This document shows, piece after piece, positions 51,089 through 58,856 of a stretch of 64,000 nt of DNA. This DNA comes from Streptomyces sp. NBC_00536 (lineage in GTDB: Bacteria; Actinomycetota; Actinomycetes; Streptomycetales; Streptomycetaceae), in NCBI RefSeq assembly GCF_036346295.1, contig NZ_CP107819.1, forward strand, positions 5,580,001-5,644,000, read 5' to 3'. The notes under the pieces were generated by a model. It did not search any database, was not told the origin of the DNA, and saw only the letters and a program-made list of their open reading frames with translations. Each line of letters starts with the position of its first letter. Position 1 is the first letter of the stretch. The position numbers and the translations under genes are program-made.

Positions 51089-52309
51089 ATGTCCGGAACG
51101 AACAACACCACTTCAGTGATCGTCGCCGGGGCCCGCACGCCCATGGGGCGGCTGCTCGGCTCGCTGAAGTCCTTCTCGGGTGCCGATCTCGGCGGTTTCG
51201 CCATCAAGTCCGCGCTGGACCGGGCCGGGATCTCCGGTGACCAGGTGCAGTACGTGATCATGGGGCAGGTGCTCCAGGCGGGCGCCGGCCAGATCCCCGC
51301 CCGCCAGGCGGCGGTCAAGGGCGGCATCCCCATGAACGTCCCCGCGCTCACCATCAACAAGGTGTGTCTGTCGGGTCTGGACGCCATCGCCCTGGCCGAC
51401 CAGCTCATCCGCGCCGGAGAGTTCGACATCGTGGTCGCGGGCGGCCAGGAGTCGATGACCAACGCCCCGCACCTGCTGCCCAAGTCGCGCGAGGGCTACA
51501 AGTACGGCGCCGTCGAAATGCTCGACGCGATGGCCTACGACGGCCTCACCGACGCCTTCGAGAACATTCCGATGGGCCTGTCCACCGAGACGCACAACAC
51601 CCGTCTGGGCATCGAGCGCGCCCCGCAGGACGAGTTCGCGGCCGCCTCCCACCAGAAGGCCGCCGCCGCCCAGAAGAACGGCGTCTTCGCCGCCGAGATC
51701 ACCCCCGTGGAGATCCCGCAGCGCAAGGGCGACCCGGTCGTCTTCGCCGAGGACGAGGGCATCCGCGCCGAGACCACGGTCGAGTCCCTGGGCAAGCTGC
51801 GCCCCGCCTTCGCGAAGGACGGCACGATCACCGCCGGCACCTCGTCCCAGATCAGCGACGGCGCGGCCGCCGTGGTCGTGATGAGCAAGGCGAAGGCCGA
51901 GGAGCTGGGCCTGGAGTGGATCGCGGAGATCGGCGCCCACGGCAATGTGGCGGGCCCCGACAACTCGCTCCAGTCGCAGCCCTCGAACGCGATCCTGCAC
52001 GCCCTCAAGAAGGAGGGCCTGGAGGTCGCCGACCTGGACCTGATCGAGATCAACGAGGCCTTCGCGGCGGTCGCCGTGCAGTCAATGAAGGACCTCGGCG
52101 TGGACCCGGAAAGGGTGAACGTCAACGGCGGCGCGATCGCGCTGGGCCACCCGATCGGCATGTCCGGCGCCCGCGTGGTGCTGCACCTGGCACTGGAACT
52201 GGGCCGGCGCGGCGGCGGCGTCGGCGCGGCCGCCCTGTGCGGCGGCGGCGGTCAGGGCGACGCGCTGATCGTGCGCGTGCCCGCTCCCGGCTCCGGCTCG
52301 AAGGCGTAG
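51089..52309 (+). CDS. Acetyl-CoA acetyltransferase (thiolase)
   Basis: A 406-residue thiolase that condenses two acetyl-CoA to acetoacetyl-CoA or cleaves it. The acyl-accepting cysteine is in [12 protein letters not shown], the histidine in [12 protein letters not shown], and the second cysteine in [17 protein letters not shown] is present. ATG 51089 follows AAGGGGCTGTG. It is divergent from mce (137 bases) and 11 bases upstream of meaB, consistent with one transcript. With the dehydrogenase at 31935 it could work in the ethylmalonyl-CoA pathway. Confidence 0.96.
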   Translation: MSGTNNTTSVIVAGARTPMGRLLGSLKSFSGADLGGFAIKSALDRAGISGDQVQYVIMGQVLQAGAGQIPARQAAVKGGIPMNVPALTINKVCLSGLDAIALADQLIRAGEFDIVVAGGQESMTNAPHLLPKSREGYKYGAVEMLDAMAYDGLTDAFENIPMGLSTETHNTRLGIERAPQDEFAAASHQKAAAAQKNGVFAAEITPVEIPQRKGDPVVFAEDEGIRAETTVESLGKLRPAFAKDGTITAGTSSQISDGAAAVVVMSKAKAEELGLEWIAEIGAHGNVAGPDNSLQSQPSNAILHALKKEGLEVADLDLIEINEAFAAVAVQSMKDLGVDPERVNVNGGAIALGHPIGMSGARVVLHLALELGRRGGGVGAAALCGGGGQGDALIVRVPAPGSGSKA

Positions 52310-52320
52310 GTGCCGACCGC

Positions 52321-53283
52321 ATGACGACGGTGGACGTTCCCTCGCTCGTGGCCCAGGCCCGGGAGGGCAGGCCACGGGCCGTGGCCCGGCTGATCTCGCT
52401 GGTCGAGGGGGCGTCCCCGCAGCTGCGCGAGGTGATGGCGGCCCTGGCCCCGCTGACCGGCGGGGCGTACGTGGTGGGCCTCACGGGCTCGCCCGGCGTG
52501 GGCAAGTCCACGTCGACCTCGGCGCTCGTGTCGGCGTACCGGCGCATGGGCAAGCGCGTCGGCGTGCTGGCCGTGGACCCCTCCTCGCCGTTCTCCGGCG
52601 GGGCCCTGCTCGGTGACCGGGTGCGGATGTCGGACCACGCCTCGGATCCGGGGGTCTACATCCGCTCGATGGCCACCCGCGGGCACCTGGGCGGCCTCGC
52701 GTGGTCCGCCCCGCAGGCGATCCGGGTGCTGGACGCGGCGGGCTGCGACGTGGTCCTCGTGGAGACGGTCGGCGTGGGCCAGTCGGAGGTGGAGATCGCC
52801 TCGCAGGCGGACACCTCCGTGGTGCTGCTGGCCCCGGGCATGGGCGACGGGATCCAGGCCGCCAAGGCGGGCATCCTGGAGATCGGCGACGTGTACGTGG
52901 TCAACAAGGCGGACCGGGACGGGGCCGACGCCACCGCCCGCGAGCTGAACCACATGCTGGGCCTGGGGGAGTCCCGGGGCCCGGGCGCCTGGCGGCCGCC
53001 GATCATCAAGACGGTGGCGGCCCGCGGGGAGGGCATCGACGAGGTCGTGGAGGCCCTGGAGAAGCACCGGGCGTGGATGGACGAGCACGGGGTGCTGGCG
53101 GAGCGCCGCAGGGCGCGTGCGGCCCGTGAGGTGGAGACCATCGCGATCACCGCGCTGCGGGCCCGGCTGGCCGATCTGCACGGCGATGCCCATCTCGACG
53201 CGCTGGCCGCGCGGGTGGCGGCCGGGGAGCTGGATCCGTACGCCGCCTCCGACACGCTGCTGGCGACGCTGACGGAGGGCTGA
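52321..53283 (+). CDS. meaB: Methylmalonyl-CoA mutase-associated GTPase MeaB
   Basis: A 320-residue G3E-family P-loop GTPase that loads and protects adenosylcobalamin in methylmalonyl-CoA mutase. Walker A is GLTGSPGVGKSTSTSAL, the Mg-binding motif DPSSPFSGGALLGDRVRM, and the base-recognition motif NKAD. ATG 52321 lies 11 bases after the thiolase stop. Together with mce across the divergent region and the PduO-type enzyme it makes a B12-linked methylmalonyl-CoA set, though the mutase itself is outside the window. Confidence 0.95.
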   Translation: MTTVDVPSLVAQAREGRPRAVARLISLVEGASPQLREVMAALAPLTGGAYVVGLTGSPGVGKSTSTSALVSAYRRMGKRVGVLAVDPSSPFSGGALLGDRVRMSDHASDPGVYIRSMATRGHLGGLAWSAPQAIRVLDAAGCDVVLVETVGVGQSEVEIASQADTSVVLLAPGMGDGIQAAKAGILEIGDVYVVNKADRDGADATARELNHMLGLGESRGPGAWRPPIIKTVAARGEGIDEVVEALEKHRAWMDEHGVLAERRRARAAREVETIAITALRARLADLHGDAHLDALAARVAAGELDPYAASDTLLATLTEG

Positions 53284-53386
53284 TCAGGGCGGTTTTCCGC
53301 TGCCTTCGGACGCGTTCCGCTGCGTGCCGGGCGGGGCGCGCCTAGACTGGCGAACGCCCGGAATGCCCCGACCCAGGGAGTGCGTC

Positions 53387-53461
53387 ATGGCGAAGCGCGG
53401 CAACAAGAAGCGAGCACGCAGGAAGAAGAAGGCGAATCACGGCAAGCGTCCCAACAGCTGA
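53387..53461 (+). CDS. 50S ribosomal protein bL37 (24 residues)
   Basis: A tiny, strongly basic protein. It starts MAKRGNKKRARRKKK and ends ANHGKRPNS. It resembles bL37, the 24-residue protein found in mycobacterial ribosome structures, which I recall starting MAKRGRKKRDRK and ending ANHGKRPNA. The ATG follows CAGGGAG. The gene is 103 bases after meaB, with TAGACT (53343-53348) as a possible -10, and is followed by a 27-bp hairpin. It is easily missed by gene finders because of its length. Confidence 0.85.
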   Translation: MAKRGNKKRARRKKKANHGKRPNS

Positions 53462-53480
53462 CCGGTGACCGTCTGACCAG

Positions 53481-53537
53481 CCGGTGACACGAGAGCCGCG
53501 CCCCCGGAATCCGGGGGCGCGGCTCTCGTGTCACCGG
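53481..53537. terminator. Very strong bidirectional terminator after bL37
   Basis: A perfect 27-bp stem (53481-53507 with 53511-53537) with a 3-base tip lies between convergent genes bL37 and the PepSY protein. It is the longest perfect hairpin in the window. Confidence 0.9.
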
Positions 53538-53561
53538 TGGCGGGTTGCCGGTCGCCGTCGC

Positions 53562-54158
53562 CTAGCTGCCGCCGTCGGAGTTCTCGTCGTTGCCGCCGTC
53601 CCCGTTGTCGGAGTTCGACGAGAGGACCTTGCCGCTGGTGGGGTCGACGTGGACGTTCTGCGTGCCGCCGCCGGAGGTCTTGATCTCCACGTTCCAGTAG
53701 CGCTTGGTGCTGCCGTTGTCGTCGTCGCTGTCCCAGCTGACCGACCGGACCTGGCCGGCGTGGGCGGCGACGGCGGCCTTCATCGCCCGGACGGCGGTGA
53801 CCTTGGCGGCGATCAGGGGCGCGTACTCGTTGCCGTTGTCGTTCTTGTCGGCGCTGTTGGGCTGGGTCACCGCGCCGCTGGCGACGTCGACCTGCAGCTC
53901 GGCGTGGCTGGCGCCGTTCTTGCCGATCACGTTGACGTGCCAGATGGAGCCGTCCTTGTCGAGGGACTCCACGACGCCCGGGAAGTGCTTCAGCGCCGCG
54001 GTGGCGGCCGTCTCGGCCGATACGTCGGCCGGTACGGCGGTGACCGCGGCCCCGGCTCTCGCCGCGTCGCCCGTGGTCTGGGCGGCGGCGGCAGCGACCG
54101 GACCGCCGGCCATCAGGACCACGGCCGCGGCGGACGAGACGAACAGATTGCGCTTCAT
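53562..54158 (-). CDS. Secreted PepSY-domain protein
   Basis: A 198-residue protein with a signal peptide (residues 1 to about 26, VVLMAGGPVAAAAA). It has two PepSY-like repeats (AATAALKHFPGVVESLDKDG and AVRAMKAAVAAHAGQVRSV), each with the WxV strand (IWHVNV, YWNVEI). The last 20 residues are Asp, Asn, Ser and Gly. PepSY domains inhibit proteases or bind ligands at the cell surface. ATG 54158 follows AGGAAGG. It lies 87 bases downstream of the MarR gene in the same direction and might be its target. Confidence 0.85.
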   Translation of the reverse strand: MKRNLFVSSAAAVVLMAGGPVAAAAAQTTGDAARAGAAVTAVPADVSAETAATAALKHFPGVVESLDKDGSIWHVNVIGKNGASHAELQVDVASGAVTQPNSADKNDNGNEYAPLIAAKVTAVRAMKAAVAAHAGQVRSVSWDSDDDNGSTKRYWNVEIKTSGGGTQNVHVDPTSGKVLSSNSDNGDGGNDENSDGGS

Positions 54159-54245
54159 GGCTGACCTTCCTGCCGGAATTGCCCCCACACCATGCTGGGG
54201 GCTACCGGAGGGAACGGCGCGGCGGGCCCGTCGGGCCCGCGTCGC

Positions 54246-54758
54246 TCAGGCCTTGCCGCGCTGGTCCCTGAGGTGGTCGGCGACCGGAGCCAGCGAGGCG
54301 CGCAGGTCCGCCAGGGCCTGCGGGGTCAGCAGGCCGATGAAGTGCTTGCGGACGGATGCCACGTGGTGCGGGGCGACCTTGCGCATCAGGTCCATGCCGG
54401 TCTCGGTGAGCACGGCGTACAGCCCGCGCCGGTCGGACTCGCAGTTGACCCGGATGACCAGCCCCGCGGCTTCCATGCGCGTGATCTGGTGCGAGAGCCG
54501 GCTCTTGGACTGGAGCGTCGAGGTGGCGAGGTCGCTCATGCGCATCCGCAGGCCCTCGGACTCCGAGAGGTTGACCAGGATCTCGTAGTCGTTGTTGGTG
54601 AGCCCGAAGGGCTGGAGATCCTTTTCCAGCTGGTGCATCAGCAGCCTGCTGACGTCCAGGTGGGTGCGCCAGGCGCACTGCTCGGCGTCGGTGAGCCAGG
54701 TGGTCCCCTCAGCCGGAGGCTGGGGGGCGGTGGCCGTCTCGGTCTCCATGGTCTCCAT
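54246..54758 (-). CDS. MarR-family transcriptional regulator
   Basis: A 170-residue winged-helix regulator. The DNA-binding part is MRMSDLATSTLQSKSRLSHQI followed by the wing RVNCESDRRGLYAVLTETG. By position after the mce-meaB region it may correspond to S. coelicolor SCO5405 (AbsC), a zinc-responsive regulator of antibiotic synthesis; this rests on remembered synteny. The promoter -10 ends 6 bases before the ATG, predicting a leaderless mRNA, and an imperfect inverted repeat covers the promoter, consistent with autoregulation. Confidence 0.9.
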   Translation of the reverse strand: METMETETATAPQPPAEGTTWLTDAEQCAWRTHLDVSRLLMHQLEKDLQPFGLTNNDYEILVNLSESEGLRMRMSDLATSTLQSKSRLSHQITRMEAAGLVIRVNCESDRRGLYAVLTETGMDLMRKVAPHHVASVRKHFIGLLTPQALADLRASLAPVADHLRDQRGKA

Positions 54759-54759
54759 G

Positions 54760-54794
54760 ATTGAACTCTACCTAAGAAGTTGAATTACGTACAA
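54760..54794 (-). promoter_or_regulatory. Promoter and likely operator of the MarR gene
   Basis: On the minus strand TTGTAC (54794-54789), 18 bases, TAGAGT (54770-54765). The imperfect dyad ATTGAACT (54760-54767) and AGTTGAAT (54778-54785) overlaps the -10 and the spacer. The start codon is at 54758, about where transcription should begin. Confidence 0.55.
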
Positions 54795-54810
54795 AAATGG
54801 CATGTCAAGC

Positions 54811-54842
54811 GGCGGGTCACACGGCGGGTCACACGGCGGGCG
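54811..54842. repeat. 12-base tandem repeat between the MarR gene and the AIM24 operon
   Basis: Two exact copies of ggcgggtcacac and a partial third precede the stop of the last AIM24 gene. It is too short to assign a role. Confidence 0.6.
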
Positions 54843-54843
54843 G

Positions 54844-55662
54844 TCACAGCCCGAGACGGCGCTGGAGATCACCCAGCTGCCCCGGCATCCGCGGCACGCC
54901 CAGCTGGCCCAGCGGCCCCTGCGCCCCGTGCCCGGCCCCCGGCACACCCGGCTCCCCGGCGCCCGCGCCCACCGCCCCGACCGACTGCTCCGCCATCAGC
55001 AGCTCGGTGGACTGCAGCAGCACCGTGCCCGCGCCGACGAACTCGAACTGGTGCTCCTCGCCCGAGGTGCCGCCGATCCCGGTGAGCGAACGCAGCCCGC
55101 CCAGCACGCCGGACATGTACCCGTGGTCGTAGTGGTGGCAGGGCGACGGGCAGTCCGCCCAGCCCACCAGCGCCTGCGGGTCCACCCGCAGCGGCGGCTC
55201 CATGAACACCACCGGTCCGTTGGACGCGGCCACGAACTTCCCGGTTCCGATCAGCGTCAGGAAACCCGGGACGATCGACTGCTTGAGGGCCAGGGTGGGC
55301 TGGTAGGCGAGCAGGTTCCCCGACCGGATCGTCAGGTTCCCGTCCTCCAGGTCGTACGAGTTCACGTCGAAGGCCCGGTCGGCGAGGAGCATCTTGCCCT
55401 GCCCCTCGGCCACCACCCAGTCGCTCGCGTGCAGGGGCGAGTGGAAGCTCGTCCGCAGCAGCCGGTCGAACCGGCCGTGCCCGATCCCGTTGAACTCGAT
55501 CCGCCCGTAGTAGGCGATCATCTTGCCCTTCTGCAGGAACCACTGACTTCCTTTGAGTTCCACGCAGAAGGTGTAGGAGTTGACGTTGTCGTCGGACGGC
55601 AGCGTGTGCGGGTCGAAGACCGTCGGCCCGCCGGCTCCGCCCTGTACAGGTCCGTAGTTCAC
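54844..55662 (-). CDS. AIM24 family protein (third of three)
   Basis: A 272-residue beta-rich protein of the AIM24/TerD-associated family. It has repeated short strands: WFLQKGKMIAYYGRIEF, WVVAEGQGKMLLADRAF, LLAYQPTL and FEFVGAGTVLLQSTE. The C-terminal 40 residues are Gly/Pro/Val-rich. No signal peptide is present. The GTG at 55662 overlaps the upstream stop by 4 bases (GTGA). The yeast namesake is mitochondrial; the bacterial role is unknown. Confidence 0.85.
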   Translation of the reverse strand: MNYGPVQGGAGGPTVFDPHTLPSDDNVNSYTFCVELKGSQWFLQKGKMIAYYGRIEFNGIGHGRFDRLLRTSFHSPLHASDWVVAEGQGKMLLADRAFDVNSYDLEDGNLTIRSGNLLAYQPTLALKQSIVPGFLTLIGTGKFVAASNGPVVFMEPPLRVDPQALVGWADCPSPCHHYDHGYMSGVLGGLRSLTGIGGTSGEEHQFEFVGAGTVLLQSTELLMAEQSVGAVGAGAGEPGVPGAGHGAQGPLGQLGVPRMPGQLGDLQRRLGL

Positions 55663-56309
55663 AGTTTGTCCTCCGACGCCTGTACGTACACCGCACCCTG
55701 GCCGGACAGTTCCAGCTGGAACGCCTCGCCCGAACCGCGGCCCACCATGTCCCGCCAGCCGAGCGCGGTGGAGAGCTTGTTGCGCACCTCGCCGTGGTGG
55801 GCGACGTAGGCCTGGGGGTCCACGTGGATGGGGCGCTGCGGGGTGATCGGCAGCTCGATGACCCCGCCGTGCGCCATCACCGCGACCGCGCCGTGGCCCT
55901 TGAGGGTCGTGGTGAACAGGCCCTGGCCGGTGACCTGGCCGCGCACCATGCCCATGACGCCGCCCTGCGAGCCCATGAACATCGTGCCCTGCTGGAGGGT
56001 GCCGTCGAAGGCGAGCAGCCGGTCGGCCTCGACGTAGAGGGTCTCGCCGGAGAGGTTGATGACCTGGACGTGGTGGCCGCCGTGGCCGAACATCACGGTG
56101 CCGCTGCCCTCGACCGTCATCAGCGGGGTCTGCTCGTTCGCCACCCGGCGCCCGATCATGCCCATCACGCCGCCCTGACCGCCCGTGAGGTTCGGGGTGA
56201 AGGAGACCTCGCCGCGGTAGGCGAGCATCGCCCCGCGCTGGCTGTAGAGCTTCTGCCCGGGGACGACCTGGGCCTCGATCATCTTCGAGTTGATCTCGCG
56301 GAACGGCAT
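55659..56309 (-). CDS. AIM24 family protein (second of three)
   Basis: A 216-residue AIM24 protein with MIEAQVVPGQKLYSQRGAML, GTVMFGHGGHHVQVINLSGE, LFTTTLKGHGAVAVMAHGG and FQLELSGQGAVYVQASE. The overall strand pattern repeats that of the next gene, so the three are duplicates. The ATG at 56309 shares one base with the preceding stop (TGATG). Confidence 0.87.
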   Translation of the reverse strand: MPFREINSKMIEAQVVPGQKLYSQRGAMLAYRGEVSFTPNLTGGQGGVMGMIGRRVANEQTPLMTVEGSGTVMFGHGGHHVQVINLSGETLYVEADRLLAFDGTLQQGTMFMGSQGGVMGMVRGQVTGQGLFTTTLKGHGAVAVMAHGGVIELPITPQRPIHVDPQAYVAHHGEVRNKLSTALGWRDMVGRGSGEAFQLELSGQGAVYVQASEDKL

Positions 56310-56947
56310 CAGAGGTCGCCCCCGATGGTGTTGCGCTCGCTGGGCTGCACGTAGACCAGGCCCTCGCCCTCGAAGCGGATCTGGAAGGACTCGCCCGAGC
56401 CCTCGCCCATCAGGGTGCGGAAGTTCACCCCGGACTGGAAGTGCTGCTGGAGGTTGCCGGTGTGCGCGATGTACGCGCCCGGGTCCACGGAGAGCGGGTA
56501 CTGGCCGCTGACCCGCAGCACCACGGCCGGGCCGTCGGACATGATCGCCGCCTGCCCCGAGCCCTCGACGGTCGTGGTGAACAGGCCGTTGCCCGTCGCC
56601 CCGCCGCGCAGGCCGGTGAAGGTGGTGCCGGTGCGCAGGCCGGCGTCGGTGCACAGGAGGTTGCTGGACTCGACGTAGAGCTTCTCGCCGCGGAGATCGA
56701 CCAGATTGATCTCACTCGCGCGGTCCGCGAAGAAGCAGGTGCCGTGCCCCTGCACCTCCATCACGGTCATCTGCTCACCGGTGAGCCGTCGCGTGACCAT
56801 CCCGCGGAGGCCTTCGCCACCGCCGGTCATCTTCTTGAAGGCCATCTGGCCGTCGTACGCGACCATCGAGCCGTTCTTCGCTTTGACGGCGTCGCCGGTC
56901 AGGTCGACGGCGAGCACCTTGCTGCCTTGGAGTCGGAACTGAGCCAC
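56309..56947 (-). CDS. AIM24 family protein (first of three)
   Basis: A 212-residue AIM24 protein and the first gene of the triplet. It shows [58 protein letters not shown] and [17 protein letters not shown]. The start is GTG 56947. A promoter for the triplet should lie in the 138-base divergent gap before the DUF3817 gene. Confidence 0.87.
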   Translation of the reverse strand: MAQFRLQGSKVLAVDLTGDAVKAKNGSMVAYDGQMAFKKMTGGGEGLRGMVTRRLTGEQMTVMEVQGHGTCFFADRASEINLVDLRGEKLYVESSNLLCTDAGLRTGTTFTGLRGGATGNGLFTTTVEGSGQAAIMSDGPAVVLRVSGQYPLSVDPGAYIAHTGNLQQHFQSGVNFRTLMGEGSGESFQIRFEGEGLVYVQPSERNTIGGDL

Positions 56948-57085
56948 GGGATGACGTTATCGGCAGCGGGCCGGTGCGAACAGAGCCCCCCGGCCGATAT
57001 CCGTCACGGGCGGACCCGGCGGAAGATCACAGGGGCCTGCTGAGACACTGGGACGGACCCCCGGCCTCCACCCCGAAGGTTCCTC

Positions 57086-57430
57086 GTGGACATCAAGACC
57101 GCCTCCGCCCTGCACCGGCTGCGCCTCATCTCCGTACCGGAGGCGCTGTCGTTCCCGGCGCTGCTGATCTTCGGCTCGCTGCTGAGCCGGATCTCCGACA
57201 TCGACTACCTGATGATGCCGCTGGGCATCCTGCACGGCATCCTCTTCGTGATCTACGCGGTCTTCCTGCTGGACGTGTGGCTCAAGGCGAAGTGGCCGGT
57301 CAAGAAGGTCGCCCTGTTCTTCCTGTTCGCGCTGCTGCCCTTCGGCGGCCTCTTCGGCGACCGGATCCTGAAGCGGGACGAGGCCGACAGCGTGCTGGCC
57401 GCGCGGGCCCGCGAGGCGGCGCGCGCATGA
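57086..57430 (+). CDS. DUF3817 family membrane protein
   Basis: A 114-residue protein with three hydrophobic segments ([54 protein letters not shown]) and the family signature [11 protein letters not shown]. The family is widespread in actinobacteria and of unknown role. The GTG start is preceded by GAAGGTTCC. Its stop overlaps the start of the thiamine-binding-like gene (ATGA). Confidence 0.85.
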   Translation: MDIKTASALHRLRLISVPEALSFPALLIFGSLLSRISDIDYLMMPLGILHGILFVIYAVFLLDVWLKAKWPVKKVALFFLFALLPFGGLFGDRILKRDEADSVLAARAREAARA

Positions 57431-57723
57431 TCGTCGCGTTCTCCGTGACCCCGCTGGGGGTTGGCGAAGAGGTCGGCGAGTACGTCGCCGACGCGGTCCG
57501 CGTGGTCCGCGAGTCCGGGCTGCCCAACCGCACCGACGCCATGTTCACCACGGTGGAGGGCGAGTGGGATGAGGTGATGGACGTGGTCCGGCGCGCGGTG
57601 GCCGCCGTGGAGGCGCGGGCGCCCCGGGTCTCCTTCATCCTCAAGGCCGACATCCGCCCCGGCGTCAGCGACGGCATGACCTCGAAGATCGAGACGGTGG
57701 AACGCCACCTCGCCGGGGGCTGA
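57427..57723 (+). CDS. MTH1187 family thiamine-binding protein
   Basis: A 98-residue ferredoxin-fold protein. The start [20 protein letters not shown] and [19 protein letters not shown] and [11 protein letters not shown] are characteristic of the YqgV/MTH1187 family, which binds thiamine or its pyrimidine. It is translationally coupled to the DUF3817 gene. No thiamine genes are close, so the physiological link is unknown. Confidence 0.87.
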   Translation: MIVAFSVTPLGVGEEVGEYVADAVRVVRESGLPNRTDAMFTTVEGEWDEVMDVVRRAVAAVEARAPRVSFILKADIRPGVSDGMTSKIETVERHLAGG

Positions 57724-57809
57724 CGCGCGGTGTCGTGAACCCTCGCCTACTGTCCGTTATGTCACGATGTCCCGGTCCGCTGCCCGCCCCGCCGCCCCGA
57801 GGAAGCCGG

Positions 57810-58853
57810 ATGCCAGGCCGCCGCCGTCGCATCACCACCCTGACCAGCCTCGTCCTCCTGTTGCTGGCGGCCGCCGTCACCGCCGCCTGCACCTCCTCCT
57901 CCGGGCCGGGAGCCGCCCCCGCCCGGACCCAGGCGGCCGCGCCCGCCGACGCCGAGGCCGCCGGTTCGCCGTACTGGGTGGATCCGCAGAGCGACGCGGC
58001 CCGCCAGGTCGCCGCCTGGGAAGCGCAGGGACGCAATGGTGACGCCCAGGTGCTGCGCAGGATCGCGGACCAGCCGATGGCCCTGTGGGGACCGGGGGAC
58101 GATCCGGGGCCGGAGATCCGCCGGGCCGTGAACGGGGCCCGCGCGGCGGGGCGGACCGTGCTCCTGACCGCGTACAACATCCCGCACCGCGACTGCGGCC
58201 AGCACTCGGCCGGCGGGGCCGGGAGCGCCACCGCCTACCGCAGCTGGATCGGCGCCTTCGCCGACAACATCGGCGCCGCGAAGGCCATCGTCATCCTGGA
58301 GCCGGACGCCGTCCCGCACATGGTGGACGGCTGCACCCGGGCGGACCACCACGACGAGCGCTTCCGGCTGCTGTCGGAGGCCGTCGACCGGCTGAAGCGG
58401 AACAAGAACACCAGGGTCTACCTGGACGCGGGCAATCCGGCGTGGATCCCCGATCCGATGAAGCTGGTCGGGGCGCTGTACAAGGCGGGCATCGACCGGG
58501 CCGACGGCTTCTCGCTGAATGTGTCCAACTTCCAGCCGGACGCGGCGGGGCGCGCGTACGGCGCCGCCCTCTCCCAGGAGACCGAGGGCAAGCACTTCGT
58601 CATCGACACCAGCCGCAACGGCGACGGCCCGCTGCCGGGGGACCGGCAGCAGGCCTGGTGCAATCCGCCGGGCCGGGCGCTGGGGGTGCGGCCCACGGAC
58701 AAGACCGGCGATCCGCTGGTCGACGCGTACCTGTGGATCAAGCGGCCCGGGGAGTCGGACGGCCCCTGCCGGGGCGGCCCGGCGGCCGGACGCTGGTGGC
58801 CGGACTATGCGCTGGGCCTCGCCCGCCGAGCCCGGGACCGGGGACCGTCCTGA
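57810..58853 (+). CDS. Glycoside hydrolase family 6 (secreted beta-1,4-glucanase, CslZ-like)
   Basis: A 347-residue GH6 enzyme that cleaves beta-1,4-glucan. The signal sequence (LTSLVLLLLAAAVTAAC) ends in Cys27, a possible lipobox although the -3 residue is Thr. The catalytic regions are TAYNIPHRDCGQHS, the ILEPDAVPHM motif, VIDTSRNGDGPL and the WCNPPGRALG-LWIKRPGESDG end. ATG 57810 is 7 bases after GAGGA; upstream starts at 57735 and 57759 exist. It converges on glxA, and I recall a GH6 gene next to glxA-cslA in S. coelicolor (cslZ, SCO2838). Confidence 0.92.
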   Translation: MPGRRRRITTLTSLVLLLLAAAVTAACTSSSGPGAAPARTQAAAPADAEAAGSPYWVDPQSDAARQVAAWEAQGRNGDAQVLRRIADQPMALWGPGDDPGPEIRRAVNGARAAGRTVLLTAYNIPHRDCGQHSAGGAGSATAYRSWIGAFADNIGAAKAIVILEPDAVPHMVDGCTRADHHDERFRLLSEAVDRLKRNKNTRVYLDAGNPAWIPDPMKLVGALYKAGIDRADGFSLNVSNFQPDAAGRAYGAALSQETEGKHFVIDTSRNGDGPLPGDRQQAWCNPPGRALGVRPTDKTGDPLVDAYLWIKRPGESDGPCRGGPAAGRWWPDYALGLARRARDRGPS

Positions 58854-58856
58854 GCG

